Both the position numbers and the translations under genes were made by a program. The notes below the pieces were generated by a model. That model was not told the origin of the DNA. It saw only the letters and a list, made by a program, of their open reading frames with translations, and did not search any database. This document shows, in pieces, positions 39,338 to 48,391 of a stretch of DNA of 64,000 nt. This DNA is from Mycolicibacterium gadium (GTDB taxonomy: Bacteria > Actinomycetota > Actinomycetes > Mycobacteriales > Mycobacteriaceae). The DNA lies in assembly GCF_010728925.1 (NCBI RefSeq), contig NZ_AP022608.1:3782001-3846000 (forward strand), written 5' to 3'. Numbering within the stretch: position 1 is the stretch's first letter; each line of letters starts with the position of its first letter.

Positions 39338-40324
39338 TCAGGCGGTGGCCGCTTCCTCATCGCCGGAATCGCTGTCGGTGCAGCAGAACCTGCGTCGGTA
39401 GTCCGACGGTGTTACGCCGATGATCCGGCGGAAGTGGTGTCGCAGGAGCGTCGCGGTGCCGAAGCCGGATCGCTCGGCAATCCGGTCGATGTCGAGATCG
39501 GACTCTTCGAGCAGGGTGCGGGCGTAGAGCACGCGCTGATCGGTGACCCACTGCATCGGCGTGCGGCCGGTTTCCTCGACGAACCTGCGCGCGAATGTGC
39601 GCGCCGACATGTGCGCACGGGCAGCGAGGCTGGCGACCGTGTGCGGCTGATCGAGGTTACCCAGGATCCAGTCGAGTTGCGGCGCAAAGCGTTCCGAGCA
39701 TCGCACCGGGATCGGTTGATCTATGTACTGCCGTTGACCGCCGTCGCGCTGCGGTGGCACCACCATCCGGCGCGCGATCTTGTTCGTGACCTCACTGCCG
39801 AGTTCGCGGCGGACCAGATGCAGACACGCGTCGATACCCGCCGCGGTTCCCGCACTGGTGATCAGATTGCCGTCATCGACGAACAGCACATTGCGATCGA
39901 TTTTCGCGGTCGGATACTGGCGCGCCAGGTCGTCGGCGTGCATCCAGTGTGTGGTGCACGGCCGGCCGTCGAGCAGCCCTGCGGCGCCCGCGACGAATGC
40001 GCCCGAGCACACCGTGAGGATGATCGACCCGGAGTCGGCGGCAGCTTTAACCGCCTCCAGCGCCGCGGGTAGGTAATCCGATCCGCCGATCGCGGGAATG
40101 GCCACCAGGTCCGCTCCCACGAGGTCGTCAAGGCCGTGGTCGGGGGTGATCGTCGCGCCGACCGAGGTCCGCAGCGGCTTGCCGGGTTCCGGACCGCAGA
40201 CCTTGAAATCGAAGTTGGGCACGCCGTCCGCCGAGCGATCGATGCCGAACACCTCGCAGATGACGCCGAACTCGAAAATCGCTAGACCGTCCAGCACCAG
40301 CGCCGATACGCTCTTTATTGCCAT
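39338..40324 (-). CDS. GlxA-type AraC-family regulator with DJ-1/PfpI-like domain
   Basis: Transcription regulator of 328 residues. The N-terminal class I glutamine amidotransferase-like (DJ-1/PfpI) domain spans about 1-190 and has the nucleophile-position cysteine in ILTVCSGAF. The C-terminal AraC helix-turn-helix (about 215-310) shows HTVASLAARAHMSARTFARRF and then IAERSGFGTATLLRHHFRRI. Proteins of this type activate genes for amino-acid-derived or carnitine metabolism, but the ligand here is unknown. A Ser/Asp/Glu tail ends the protein. Its target may be the small membrane-protein gene just upstream on the other strand. Confidence 0.88.
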   Translation of the reverse strand: MAIKSVSALVLDGLAIFEFGVICEVFGIDRSADGVPNFDFKVCGPEPGKPLRTSVGATITPDHGLDDLVGADLVAIPAIGGSDYLPAALEAVKAAADSGSIILTVCSGAFVAGAAGLLDGRPCTTHWMHADDLARQYPTAKIDRNVLFVDDGNLITSAGTAAGIDACLHLVRRELGSEVTNKIARRMVVPPQRDGGQRQYIDQPIPVRCSERFAPQLDWILGNLDQPHTVASLAARAHMSARTFARRFVEETGRTPMQWVTDQRVLYARTLLEESDLDIDRIAERSGFGTATLLRHHFRRIIGVTPSDYRRRFCCTDSDSGDEEAATA

Positions 40325-40395
40325 GGCAGCATTTTATCCTAAGGTGTCCTTCCTGCCACTGTTGGCGGAATATTTGTGAGCGGAGCATTACTGCC

Positions 40396-40650
40396 ATGAC
40401 CACTGCACTCACCTTCCTCATTCTGATCGCCCCCCTGGCGGTGGCAGTGGCCCTCAGCTGGGCCGCTCGTCGCTCCGGATCACTGCGGCTGCGACTCGAC
40501 CAGTTCCGGATGGCCGGTCCCATGACTGGTCGGTACTTCGAGGACGATCGCGACGCCTTCCGCATCGACCACGACGCCGATGCGGTGCGCACGCGCTTCG
40601 AGCAGCACCCGTTATGGCCCTCGTCAGGGTCGCTGGGTGAGGGTCGCTAG
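40396..40650 (+). CDS. small membrane protein, unknown function
   Basis: An 84-residue protein starting at ATG 40396. One N-terminal hydrophobic segment (about 5-26, TFLILIAPLAVAVALSWAA) is followed by a basic stretch and an acidic, charged C-terminal part (YFEDDRDAFRIDHDADAVRTRFEQH). It is probably anchored with the tail in the cytosol. The gene overlaps the 3' end of the convergent hydrolase gene by 27 bases and is divergent from the GlxA-type regulator across 71 bases, which may control it. No family recognised. Confidence 0.6.
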   Translation: MTTALTFLILIAPLAVAVALSWAARRSGSLRLRLDQFRMAGPMTGRYFEDDRDAFRIDHDADAVRTRFEQHPLWPSSGSLGEGR

Positions 40651-41394
40651 AAACGACTCGACCGCGTCTCGATAGACCTGCGGCGCATCGTCGTGGATCA
40701 GGTGGCCGGCCCCTGGTACGTGGAGATACGTCGTCCGGTAGCCGGTTTCAGCCATTGTGCGCATCTGTCCCGGCGGCGTGACGGAGTTGCCCGCCTCCAA
40801 CAGCAGCGAGGGCACCCGCACCATCGACCACTGCTGCCAGTAGTCGCGGGTGCCCCACTCGGCGGCGATCTCGATCCACGTCTTCGGGTGTCCGTGCAGG
40901 CGCCAACCGGAATCGGTCTTGTCGAAGGCCTCGAGGAAATACTGCCCGGCGACGGGGCCGAACTCGTCGTAAACCCTCTGCGCCGTGCTGAATTCGACCG
41001 GCAGCGCACGCAACCACGGTTCCCACGGACCGGTCGTGCGGCCACGGAAGTCCGGCGCCATATCCTCCACGACGAGCGCGCGTACCAGTTCGGGCCGGCT
41101 TGCCGCCATACACCACGAGTGCAGCGCGCCCATCGAATGTCCCACCATGACGGCCGGGGCGCCCAGCGTCGCGACGGCGTCTCCGAGGTCGGCGACGAAT
41201 CCCTCGGTGCTGATCGGATACGGACCGTCGACATCACGACCGCGGTGCCACGGCGCGTCATAGGTGTACACCCGGCCCAGTCGGGTCAGCCACGGCAGCT
41301 GCCGCGACCACGTGCTGCCCCGGCCCATCAGGCCGTGAACCAGGACCAGCGGCTCGCCGGCTCCTCCTCGGGGCGTCAGCAGGTCGGGGGCCAT
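40624..41394 (-). CDS. alpha/beta hydrolase (Rv3591c-like)
   Basis: A 256-residue hydrolase from ATG 41394. It has oxyanion region LVLVHGLMGRGSTW near 17-30, nucleophile elbow G-H-S-M-G (Ser87), and a C-terminal His in GAGHLIHDD. It holds the Rv3591c position, divergent from mhuD by 25 bases. In M. tuberculosis the preceding gene is a PE_PGRS protein, which is missing here. The frame stays open 44 codons upstream into the mhuD region but without family resemblance. Substrate unknown. Confidence 0.82.
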   Translation of the reverse strand: MAPDLLTPRGGAGEPLVLVHGLMGRGSTWSRQLPWLTRLGRVYTYDAPWHRGRDVDGPYPISTEGFVADLGDAVATLGAPAVMVGHSMGALHSWCMAASRPELVRALVVEDMAPDFRGRTTGPWEPWLRALPVEFSTAQRVYDEFGPVAGQYFLEAFDKTDSGWRLHGHPKTWIEIAAEWGTRDYWQQWSMVRVPSLLLEAGNSVTPPGQMRTMAETGYRTTYLHVPGAGHLIHDDAPQVYRDAVESFLATLTQRP

Positions 41395-41419
41395 GGGAGC
41401 GCACGGTAACCTGATCTGC

Positions 41420-41740
41420 ATGTCCGCCCCAAACACCGTGGTGAAGATCAACGCAATCGAGGTACCGCCCGACGCCGGTCCCGAGCTGGAGAAGCGATTC
41501 GCGCACCGCGCGCACGCCGTCGACAACCAGCCCGGCTTCCTCGGGTTTCAGCTGCTGCGCCCGATCAAGGGCGAGGACCGCTATTTCGTGGTGACGCAGT
41601 GGGAGTCCGAAGAGGCGTTTCAGGCATGGGCGACGGGCCCGGCCATCGAGGCACACAAGGGACAGGCCGCCAACCCCGTGGCCACCGGCGCTTCGCTGCT
41701 GGAGTTCGAGGTTGTCCTGGACGTTGCTGGCAGTAAGTAG
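41420..41740 (+). CDS. mhuD: haem-degrading monooxygenase MhuD
   Basis: Cytosolic haem oxygenase of the IsdG family that breaks haem into mycobilin and iron without releasing CO. It has 106 residues. The haem-contact residues are Asn11 (KINAIEV), Trp70 (FQAWATG) and His79 (IEAHKG), each four positions beyond those of M. tuberculosis MhuD (Asn7, Trp66, His75) because of a slightly longer N-terminus. Gene position matches Rv3592. The lpqF frame starts inside its last 29 bases, so the two are co-transcribed. Confidence 0.94.
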   Translation: MSAPNTVVKINAIEVPPDAGPELEKRFAHRAHAVDNQPGFLGFQLLRPIKGEDRYFVVTQWESEEAFQAWATGPAIEAHKGQAANPVATGASLLEFEVVLDVAGSK

Positions 41741-43073
41741 GGCGCGCCGCGCGCCCGGTCCGCTGTCGGTCGTCGCGCTGATCGTCGCGCTGGCATGCGG
41801 CTGTACCAACACCGCGGCGCCGGTCCCCGGCGCCGACACGACCTATGGCGTGCCCATCGAGATCAACACCCCGCAGGGTCTGCGCGCCAAACAGACCATC
41901 GACATGCTCAACTCCGAGTGGCCCATCGGCACGGTCGGGGTGCGCACATTGGCTGCCCCTGAGCAGGTCAACGGGGTGACATCCGCCATGGGCAACCTGT
42001 GGTTGGACCGCCCCATCACGGTCGCGGGGATCGACATCGGAGCCGGGCAGGCGACCCTGCACGTGCTGACGTCATACGGTGTTGCACAAGACATTTCGCT
42101 ACGCACCAACGACGCAGGACTCGTCGACCGGTTCGAGGTGTCACTCGAAGAACCTCAGATCAACACGTGGCAGGACATCGACACCGAACTGTCGAAGACG
42201 GGCGCGCGGTATTCCTACCAGGTCTCGAAGGTCAACGACGGGAGATGCACGACCGTCGCGGGCACGAACGTTGATCTCTCGCTGCCGCTGGCGTCGATCT
42301 TCAAACTGTATGTGCTGCTTGCGGTTGCCGAAGCTGTCAAGGCGGGCACGCTCGAATGGACGGACCCGCTCACGATCACCAAAGAGGCCAAGGCCGTCGG
42401 ATCCGCAGGGCTTCAGGAGCTCGCGCCCGGTGCGCAGGTGTCGGTACGCAAGGCCGCGCAGGAGATGATCTCGGCGAGCGACAACATGGCGACCGACCTG
42501 CTGATCGCGCGCCTAGGCCCGGGTGCCGTCGAGCGTGCGCTCGTCACCGCGGGCCATCACGACCCGGCGAGCATGACACCGTTTCCCACCATGCACGAAC
42601 TGTTCTCGATCGGCTGGGGTCAGCCCGACCTTCGCGAGCAATGGAAGCAGGCCTCTCCCCAGGTTCGCGCGCAGCTGCTCGAGCAGACGAATTCCCGCCC
42701 GTTCCAACCAGACCCAGTCCGTACCGGCACTCCGGCATCCGAATACGGCGCCGAGTGGTACGGCAGCGCGTCCGACATCTGCCGCGTACATGCCGCTCTT
42801 CAGGCCGCCGCGGTCGGTGAAGCGGCCCCGGTACGAGAGATCCTCTCCGCAGTTCCCGGGATTTCGCTGGACGAGTCGAAGTTTCCCTATATCGGCGCCA
42901 AAGGCGGAAACCTGCCTGGGGATCTGACATTCAGCTGGTACGCCGTCGACCGCGCGGGCCAGCCGTGGGTGGTCAGCTTCCAGATGAACTGGCCCCGCTT
43001 TCGCAGTCAGACCGCCGCGGGCTGGCTGTTGTCGGTCGCGCACAAGACTTTCGACCTGGTCCCGATGAATTAG
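41712..43073 (+). CDS. lpqF: lipoprotein LpqF, serine beta-lactamase-like fold
   Basis: Exported protein of 453 residues. The signal peptide ends in an unusual lipobox A-C-G-C (Cys31). A separate N-terminal domain (about 40-160) precedes a class A beta-lactamase/transpeptidase-like domain. All three catalytic motifs are visible: SxxK as SIFK (195-198), SDN as S-D-N (256-258), and KTG replaced by KGG (397-399). The position matches Rv3593. The class A omega-loop ExxLN is not evident, so it is more likely a serine hydrolase than a true beta-lactamase. TTG 41712 (with GGAG upstream, overlapping mhuD) is the best start I can find; TTG 41724 is an alternative. Confidence 0.82.
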   Translation: MSWTLLAVSRARRAPGPLSVVALIVALACGCTNTAAPVPGADTTYGVPIEINTPQGLRAKQTIDMLNSEWPIGTVGVRTLAAPEQVNGVTSAMGNLWLDRPITVAGIDIGAGQATLHVLTSYGVAQDISLRTNDAGLVDRFEVSLEEPQINTWQDIDTELSKTGARYSYQVSKVNDGRCTTVAGTNVDLSLPLASIFKLYVLLAVAEAVKAGTLEWTDPLTITKEAKAVGSAGLQELAPGAQVSVRKAAQEMISASDNMATDLLIARLGPGAVERALVTAGHHDPASMTPFPTMHELFSIGWGQPDLREQWKQASPQVRAQLLEQTNSRPFQPDPVRTGTPASEYGAEWYGSASDICRVHAALQAAAVGEAAPVREILSAVPGISLDESKFPYIGAKGGNLPGDLTFSWYAVDRAGQPWVVSFQMNWPRFRSQTAAGWLLSVAHKTFDLVPMN

Positions 43074-43217
43074 TGTCGCGCGTCTAAATTTGGTTTACGG
43101 GTGTGGGCGCGCCCCAGACGCCGACGCAATGTCGTGCTGACAGCGCCGCCGCAGCTATATATGCACGGCCACGCTCTCAGGCTGACATTGTGATCCGATG
43201 GCAATGACGCACGACAC
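43074..43217. other. spacer between convergent genes with a long-loop inverted repeat
   Basis: This 144-base spacer separates lpqF from the convergent phosphatase gene. CAATGTC at 43127-43133 is complementary to GACATTG at 43184-43190, and GCGTCT (43080-43085) to AGACGC (43116-43121). Between them is an AT-rich CTATATAT stretch. No U-rich terminator follows either stem. I see no open reading frame of note. Confidence 0.4.
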
Positions 43218-43769
43218 CTAGTTGTTCGACCGCAGGTTCCACGCGTGTCCGCGGAAATGCAGGACCGTCCGGCTTGCCGGTGCAATGTCGATGCGCCAGA
43301 ACGACTTCGGCGGCGCGTCTAGAGCGATCACGATGGCTGCGCGGATCACGGATGGATGCGTGACGGCGACCAACCGGGCCCGATCGGCCGTCAGTGAGTC
43401 CATCCAGCCCTTGACGCGGTCGATCAGGTCGACGACGGACTCGCCACCGTGCGGTGCGCGTGTCGGGTCCGTCAGCCAGATCGCGAGATCCGCCGAATCG
43501 ACCCTGCCGAGGACGTCACCACGCCAGCGGCCGCAGTCCAGATCCGCCAGCCGGGTGTCGATACCGGCCTGCAGGCCAAGCAATTCCGCGGTTTGCCGCG
43601 TCCGCTTCTCGGGTCCGCAGTAGGCCCGATCGGAGGCGCCGAGTTCGATCGAGGAGTCGACCTGGCGATGACCGACAGCGTTCAGTGGCTCGTCGGTGGG
43701 GAACCGTCCGGCAGCCATCGCATCGGTCATGGCGTGCGATACGAGGGCCAGCCGGACGACCTCACTCAT
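43218..43769 (-). CDS. histidine phosphatase superfamily protein, candidate CobC-like
   Basis: A 183-residue member of the phosphoglycerate-mutase-like histidine phosphatases. The catalytic motif normally reading RHG is S-H-A here (LVSHAMTDA, His12), so the phospho-accepting His is kept but the Arg is Ser. The second half has GPEKRTRQTAELLG, CGRWRGDVLG and VTHPSVIRAAIV, with the second catalytic His. It follows cbtA after 73 bases on the same strand, within the cobalamin-riboswitch operon. An alpha-ribazole or adenosylcobalamin-5'-phosphate phosphatase role (CobC) would therefore fit. That is inference; generic phosphatase activity is all the sequence shows. Confidence 0.75.
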   Translation of the reverse strand: MSEVVRLALVSHAMTDAMAAGRFPTDEPLNAVGHRQVDSSIELGASDRAYCGPEKRTRQTAELLGLQAGIDTRLADLDCGRWRGDVLGRVDSADLAIWLTDPTRAPHGGESVVDLIDRVKGWMDSLTADRARLVAVTHPSVIRAAIVIALDAPPKSFWRIDIAPASRTVLHFRGHAWNLRSNN

Positions 43770-43771
43770 GC

Positions 43772-43840
43772 CTCGGCGCTCGCTCGCTCCGGTCCTCGCT
43801 CGTTCCTCGCTGCGATCCTCACTCGCGCTTGCCTTCGGGC
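43772..43840. repeat. intergenic GC-rich tandem-like repeat (CTCGCTCG type)
   Basis: The spacer between cbtA and the phosphatase gene contains reiterated TCGCTCG, TCCTCGCTCG and GTTCCTCGCTGCG units, reading on the minus strand as repeated GAGCGAGG/GGAACGAGCGAGG. Short runs of this type recur between genes in fast-growing mycobacteria. It contains no gene and may form weak structure in the operon transcript. Confidence 0.5.
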
Positions 43841-43842
43841 CC

Positions 43843-44649
43843 TCACACCGAAACAGTGTCCCGTCGCTTATCGCCGAGCATCTTCGCCGCCATCGCACCG
43901 AAGACCAGACCGATCGTCAAGTAGATGACCAGCTGGTTCCCGAACGAGAACAACCGGAAGTCGTAGAGCAGGTCGGCGGGGAAGCCTTCGTAGACGATGT
44001 TGCCCGCGTCATCGAGCAGCGGACCCGGGGTCTCGTCGATGGTCGGCAGCACGAGCATCACGATCGCGGACGCCGCGACATACGCACCGGTGGCCGCCAG
44101 CGTCGCGTTCCAGGCGCCGAGCTTCTCGTTGAGCCGTCGGCCGAGGTATACCGCCGCGACCAGCAGCGCCGCGGACAGCGCCACCATCAGCAGGTACAGC
44201 AGCGTGCGCTGACGGAGCGTCTCGTCGAGGCTGAGCGCGGGCGGGCTCGGCGGGTACTTCAGCGCGGGCACGATGAAGACGCTCAGCAACATGCCGCCCG
44301 CCACGTACAGCGACAGCAGCCGCGCCGAGATGTTGCCGACCCGGCCGTAGGCGACCGCGAACACGACGGCGAACAAGGCACCGATGGCGATGCTGTAGAG
44401 CAGCACTCCCAGCCCCATACCGATGTTCATCTGCACGGCGCGGGTGAAGCCTTCGAATCCGTCGCCGCTGCCGCCATGGTCATGTCCGCCCGCGGCACCA
44501 CTGAGCGCCTCGTGGGCGGCGCTGATGCCGTCCTCGTATCCGATGGCCTGGTCGATCACCGGCTCGATGAAAATCCGGGAGAAGATGAACGACAGCACTC
44601 CCGCGGCGGCACCGGCCAGCAGGCCACGCCAAATGATCTGCTTTTCCAT
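43843..44649 (-). CDS. cbtA: cobalt transporter subunit CbtA
   Basis: Integral-membrane protein of 268 residues with about five to six hydrophobic segments, starting MEKQIIWRGLLAGAAAGVLS as CbtA proteins do. A His-rich stretch (GGHDHGGSG) lies in the first loop and could bind cobalt. CbtA and the small CbtB form a predicted cobalt uptake system found next to cobalamin riboswitches. Here cbtB lies 25 bases upstream and the riboswitch before that. The conserved segment GFEGFTRAVQMNIGMGLGVLLY supports the family. Transport has been predicted rather than widely demonstrated for this family. Confidence 0.9.
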   Translation of the reverse strand: MEKQIIWRGLLAGAAAGVLSFIFSRIFIEPVIDQAIGYEDGISAAHEALSGAAGGHDHGGSGDGFEGFTRAVQMNIGMGLGVLLYSIAIGALFAVVFAVAYGRVGNISARLLSLYVAGGMLLSVFIVPALKYPPSPPALSLDETLRQRTLLYLLMVALSAALLVAAVYLGRRLNEKLGAWNATLAATGAYVAASAIVMLVLPTIDETPGPLLDDAGNIVYEGFPADLLYDFRLFSFGNQLVIYLTIGLVFGAMAAKMLGDKRRDTVSV

Positions 44650-44674
44650 TGTCTGTGTGGTTTCCTCTGCGCGA

Positions 44675-44890
44675 TCAGTGGCAGGGGAAGCCGAGCAGAT
44701 GTCGCGCGTCGTGCACGAACTCGTGAACCATGGTGTTGTTTCCGAACACCGACGTGGCGCCCTGGTCCATCCCGATGAAATAGATGACCAGCAGCGCGAA
44801 GAATGCCGTGAGGGTCAGCCAGACTGCCGCCTTGGTGGCGGAGAAGTCGAGGGGCGTCGCAATACTCTTGCGGGCCTCAGGAGATGTCAT
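44675..44890 (-). CDS. cbtB: cobalt transporter subunit CbtB
   Basis: A 71-residue single-pass membrane protein. The one transmembrane segment is at about 22-42 (AAVWLTLTAFFALLVIYFIG). The C-terminal signature VHEFVHDARHLLGFPCH contains the clustered His and Cys that give the family its expected metal site. It is first in the cbtB-cbtA operon, with GGGAAGGA eight bases upstream of the ATG. That sequence is also the 3' end of the cobalamin riboswitch, so ligand binding can hide the ribosome site. Confidence 0.92.
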   Translation of the reverse strand: MTSPEARKSIATPLDFSATKAAVWLTLTAFFALLVIYFIGMDQGATSVFGNNTMVHEFVHDARHLLGFPCH

Positions 44891-44896
44891 TGTCAG

Positions 44897-45026
44897 GTCC
44901 TTCCCGGGATTTCGCGTCCCAGCTTCAGGTGTTGACGACGGACGTCGGGTCTGACTTCACAGTGGCGCGACCGTTCTGGATTCTCACCAGATTCCTTCGC
45001 CCGTCGATTACATCAGCATCCTAAGC
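44897..45026 (-). ncRNA. cobalamin riboswitch
   Basis: Read on the minus strand upstream of cbtB, the leader has the adenosylcobalamin riboswitch core in order: GCGAAGGAATCTGGTG, then AGAATCCAGAACGGTCGCG, then the CCACTGT element, then a B12-box-like AGTCAGACC, and a terminal GGGACGCGAAATCCC hairpin running into the GGGAAGGACC ribosome site before the ATG at 44890. The pairing GGATTCT/AGAATCC and the CCACTGT are hallmarks of this class. The layout predicts that cobalamin lowers translation of the cobalt-uptake operon. The exact 5' end is uncertain by about 20 bases. Confidence 0.88.
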
Positions 45027-45070
45027 AAACGGTCCAGCGTTCGGGCGTCCGGTCATCCATTCGCAACACA

Positions 45071-45102
45071 AAGGCCCCGAAACCGCATGGTTTCGGGGCC
45101 TT
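45071..45102. terminator. strong hairpin terminator after clpC1
   Basis: AAGGCCCCGAAACC (45071-45084), a GCAT loop and GGTTTCGGGGCCTT (45089-45102) form a perfect 14-base-pair stem 13 bases beyond the clpC1 stop. On the minus strand the stem is followed by TTTGTGTTG. It ends the clpC1 transcript before the cobalamin riboswitch and could work in both directions. Confidence 0.88.
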
Positions 45103-45115
45103 CGTGTCGTTCCGG

Positions 45116-47656
<2,541 letters not shown>

Positions 47657-47925
47657 CGGTGGTTACCTGCTCTCCATCAATAGACTCGGCGCCCTGCACT
47701 TGAAGAAGTGCACCGCACCTGCCGTCCACTCTAATGGGCGGCGGACCAGCCCGCCCCGCCTCCCGGTCTGCTCTTAGCGGAACAGGGGCGCCGTCATTGG
47801 GCGAGGCGGCTGGTCTGTGGTGCCATTGGTGTCAACGTCCGGGCCGCGTGATTGTTTCCGCAGAGCCCCTCCTTCGGGGTTCGCGGCCAGCGAACGCGCG
47901 AGATATTGCGAAGGCGCGAATTATT
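47657..47925 (-). promoter_or_regulatory. clpC1 promoter region with a ClgR-box-like site
   Basis: This 269-base spacer between lsr2 and clpC1 is the largest gap in the window and holds no gene. On the minus strand CGCTAAGAGCA (47769-47779) matches the ClgR core CGC-Y-N-A-N-R-GCG at all but its last base. ClgR activates clp genes, including clpC1, in actinobacteria, so this is a candidate activation site. I see no hairpin that clearly terminates lsr2. Confidence 0.4.
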
Positions 47926-48267
47926 TTACGTTGCCGCATGGAATGCGTCGATGACGTCTGCCGGTATTCGCCCACGAGTGGACACATTGTGTCCGTTCCG
48001 GCGGGCCCAGTCCCGGATCGCGGCGCTCTGCTCCCGGTCGATCGCCGCCCGTCCGCGGCCCGACCCTGCCGAACGTCCGCGGCGACGGCCGCCGACCCGG
48101 CGTCCGGCCTCGACCCATTGCTTGAGGTCATTGCGCAACTTGGTGGCATTCTTCGAAGAAAGGTCGATCTCGTAGCTGACGCCGTCGAGCCCGAATTCAA
48201 CTGTCTCATCAGCTCCGCCTTCGCCGTCGAAATCATCGACCAGCGTGACGGTCACTTTTTTCGCCAT
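47926..48267 (-). CDS. lsr2: nucleoid-associated silencer Lsr2
   Basis: H-NS-like protein that bridges and silences AT-rich DNA. It is 113 residues. The N-terminal oligomerisation domain ([29 protein letters not shown]...) is followed by a basic linker ([17 protein letters not shown]) and the C-terminal DNA-binding domain. That domain carries the minor-groove R-G-R clamp in [17 protein letters not shown]. It lies downstream of lysS as in M. tuberculosis (Rv3597c). Its 5' half, like most of lysS, uses more A/T-ending codons than the surrounding genes, and its promoter spacer (48268-48391) is AT-rich. Confidence 0.96.
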   Translation of the reverse strand: MAKKVTVTLVDDFDGEGGADETVEFGLDGVSYEIDLSSKNATKLRNDLKQWVEAGRRVGGRRRGRSAGSGRGRAAIDREQSAAIRDWARRNGHNVSTRGRIPADVIDAFHAAT

Positions 48268-48391
48268 TAGCCCACTCCGCCCTTCTCGGGAGCAACCTTC
48301 ATGAATTGATAAGTCTTGATCCCCCGACCCAATGTGCCATATTAAGACACCCCATTCAACATGGTCGGAAATCCGGCAAGTTCGGCTAAGA

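Noticed and set aside
41712-43073. LpqF as a true beta-lactamase
   Set aside because: The SxxK, SDN and KGG motifs are present, but the omega-loop Glu motif needed for deacylation is not evident and there is an extra N-terminal domain. Serine hydrolase is the safer call.
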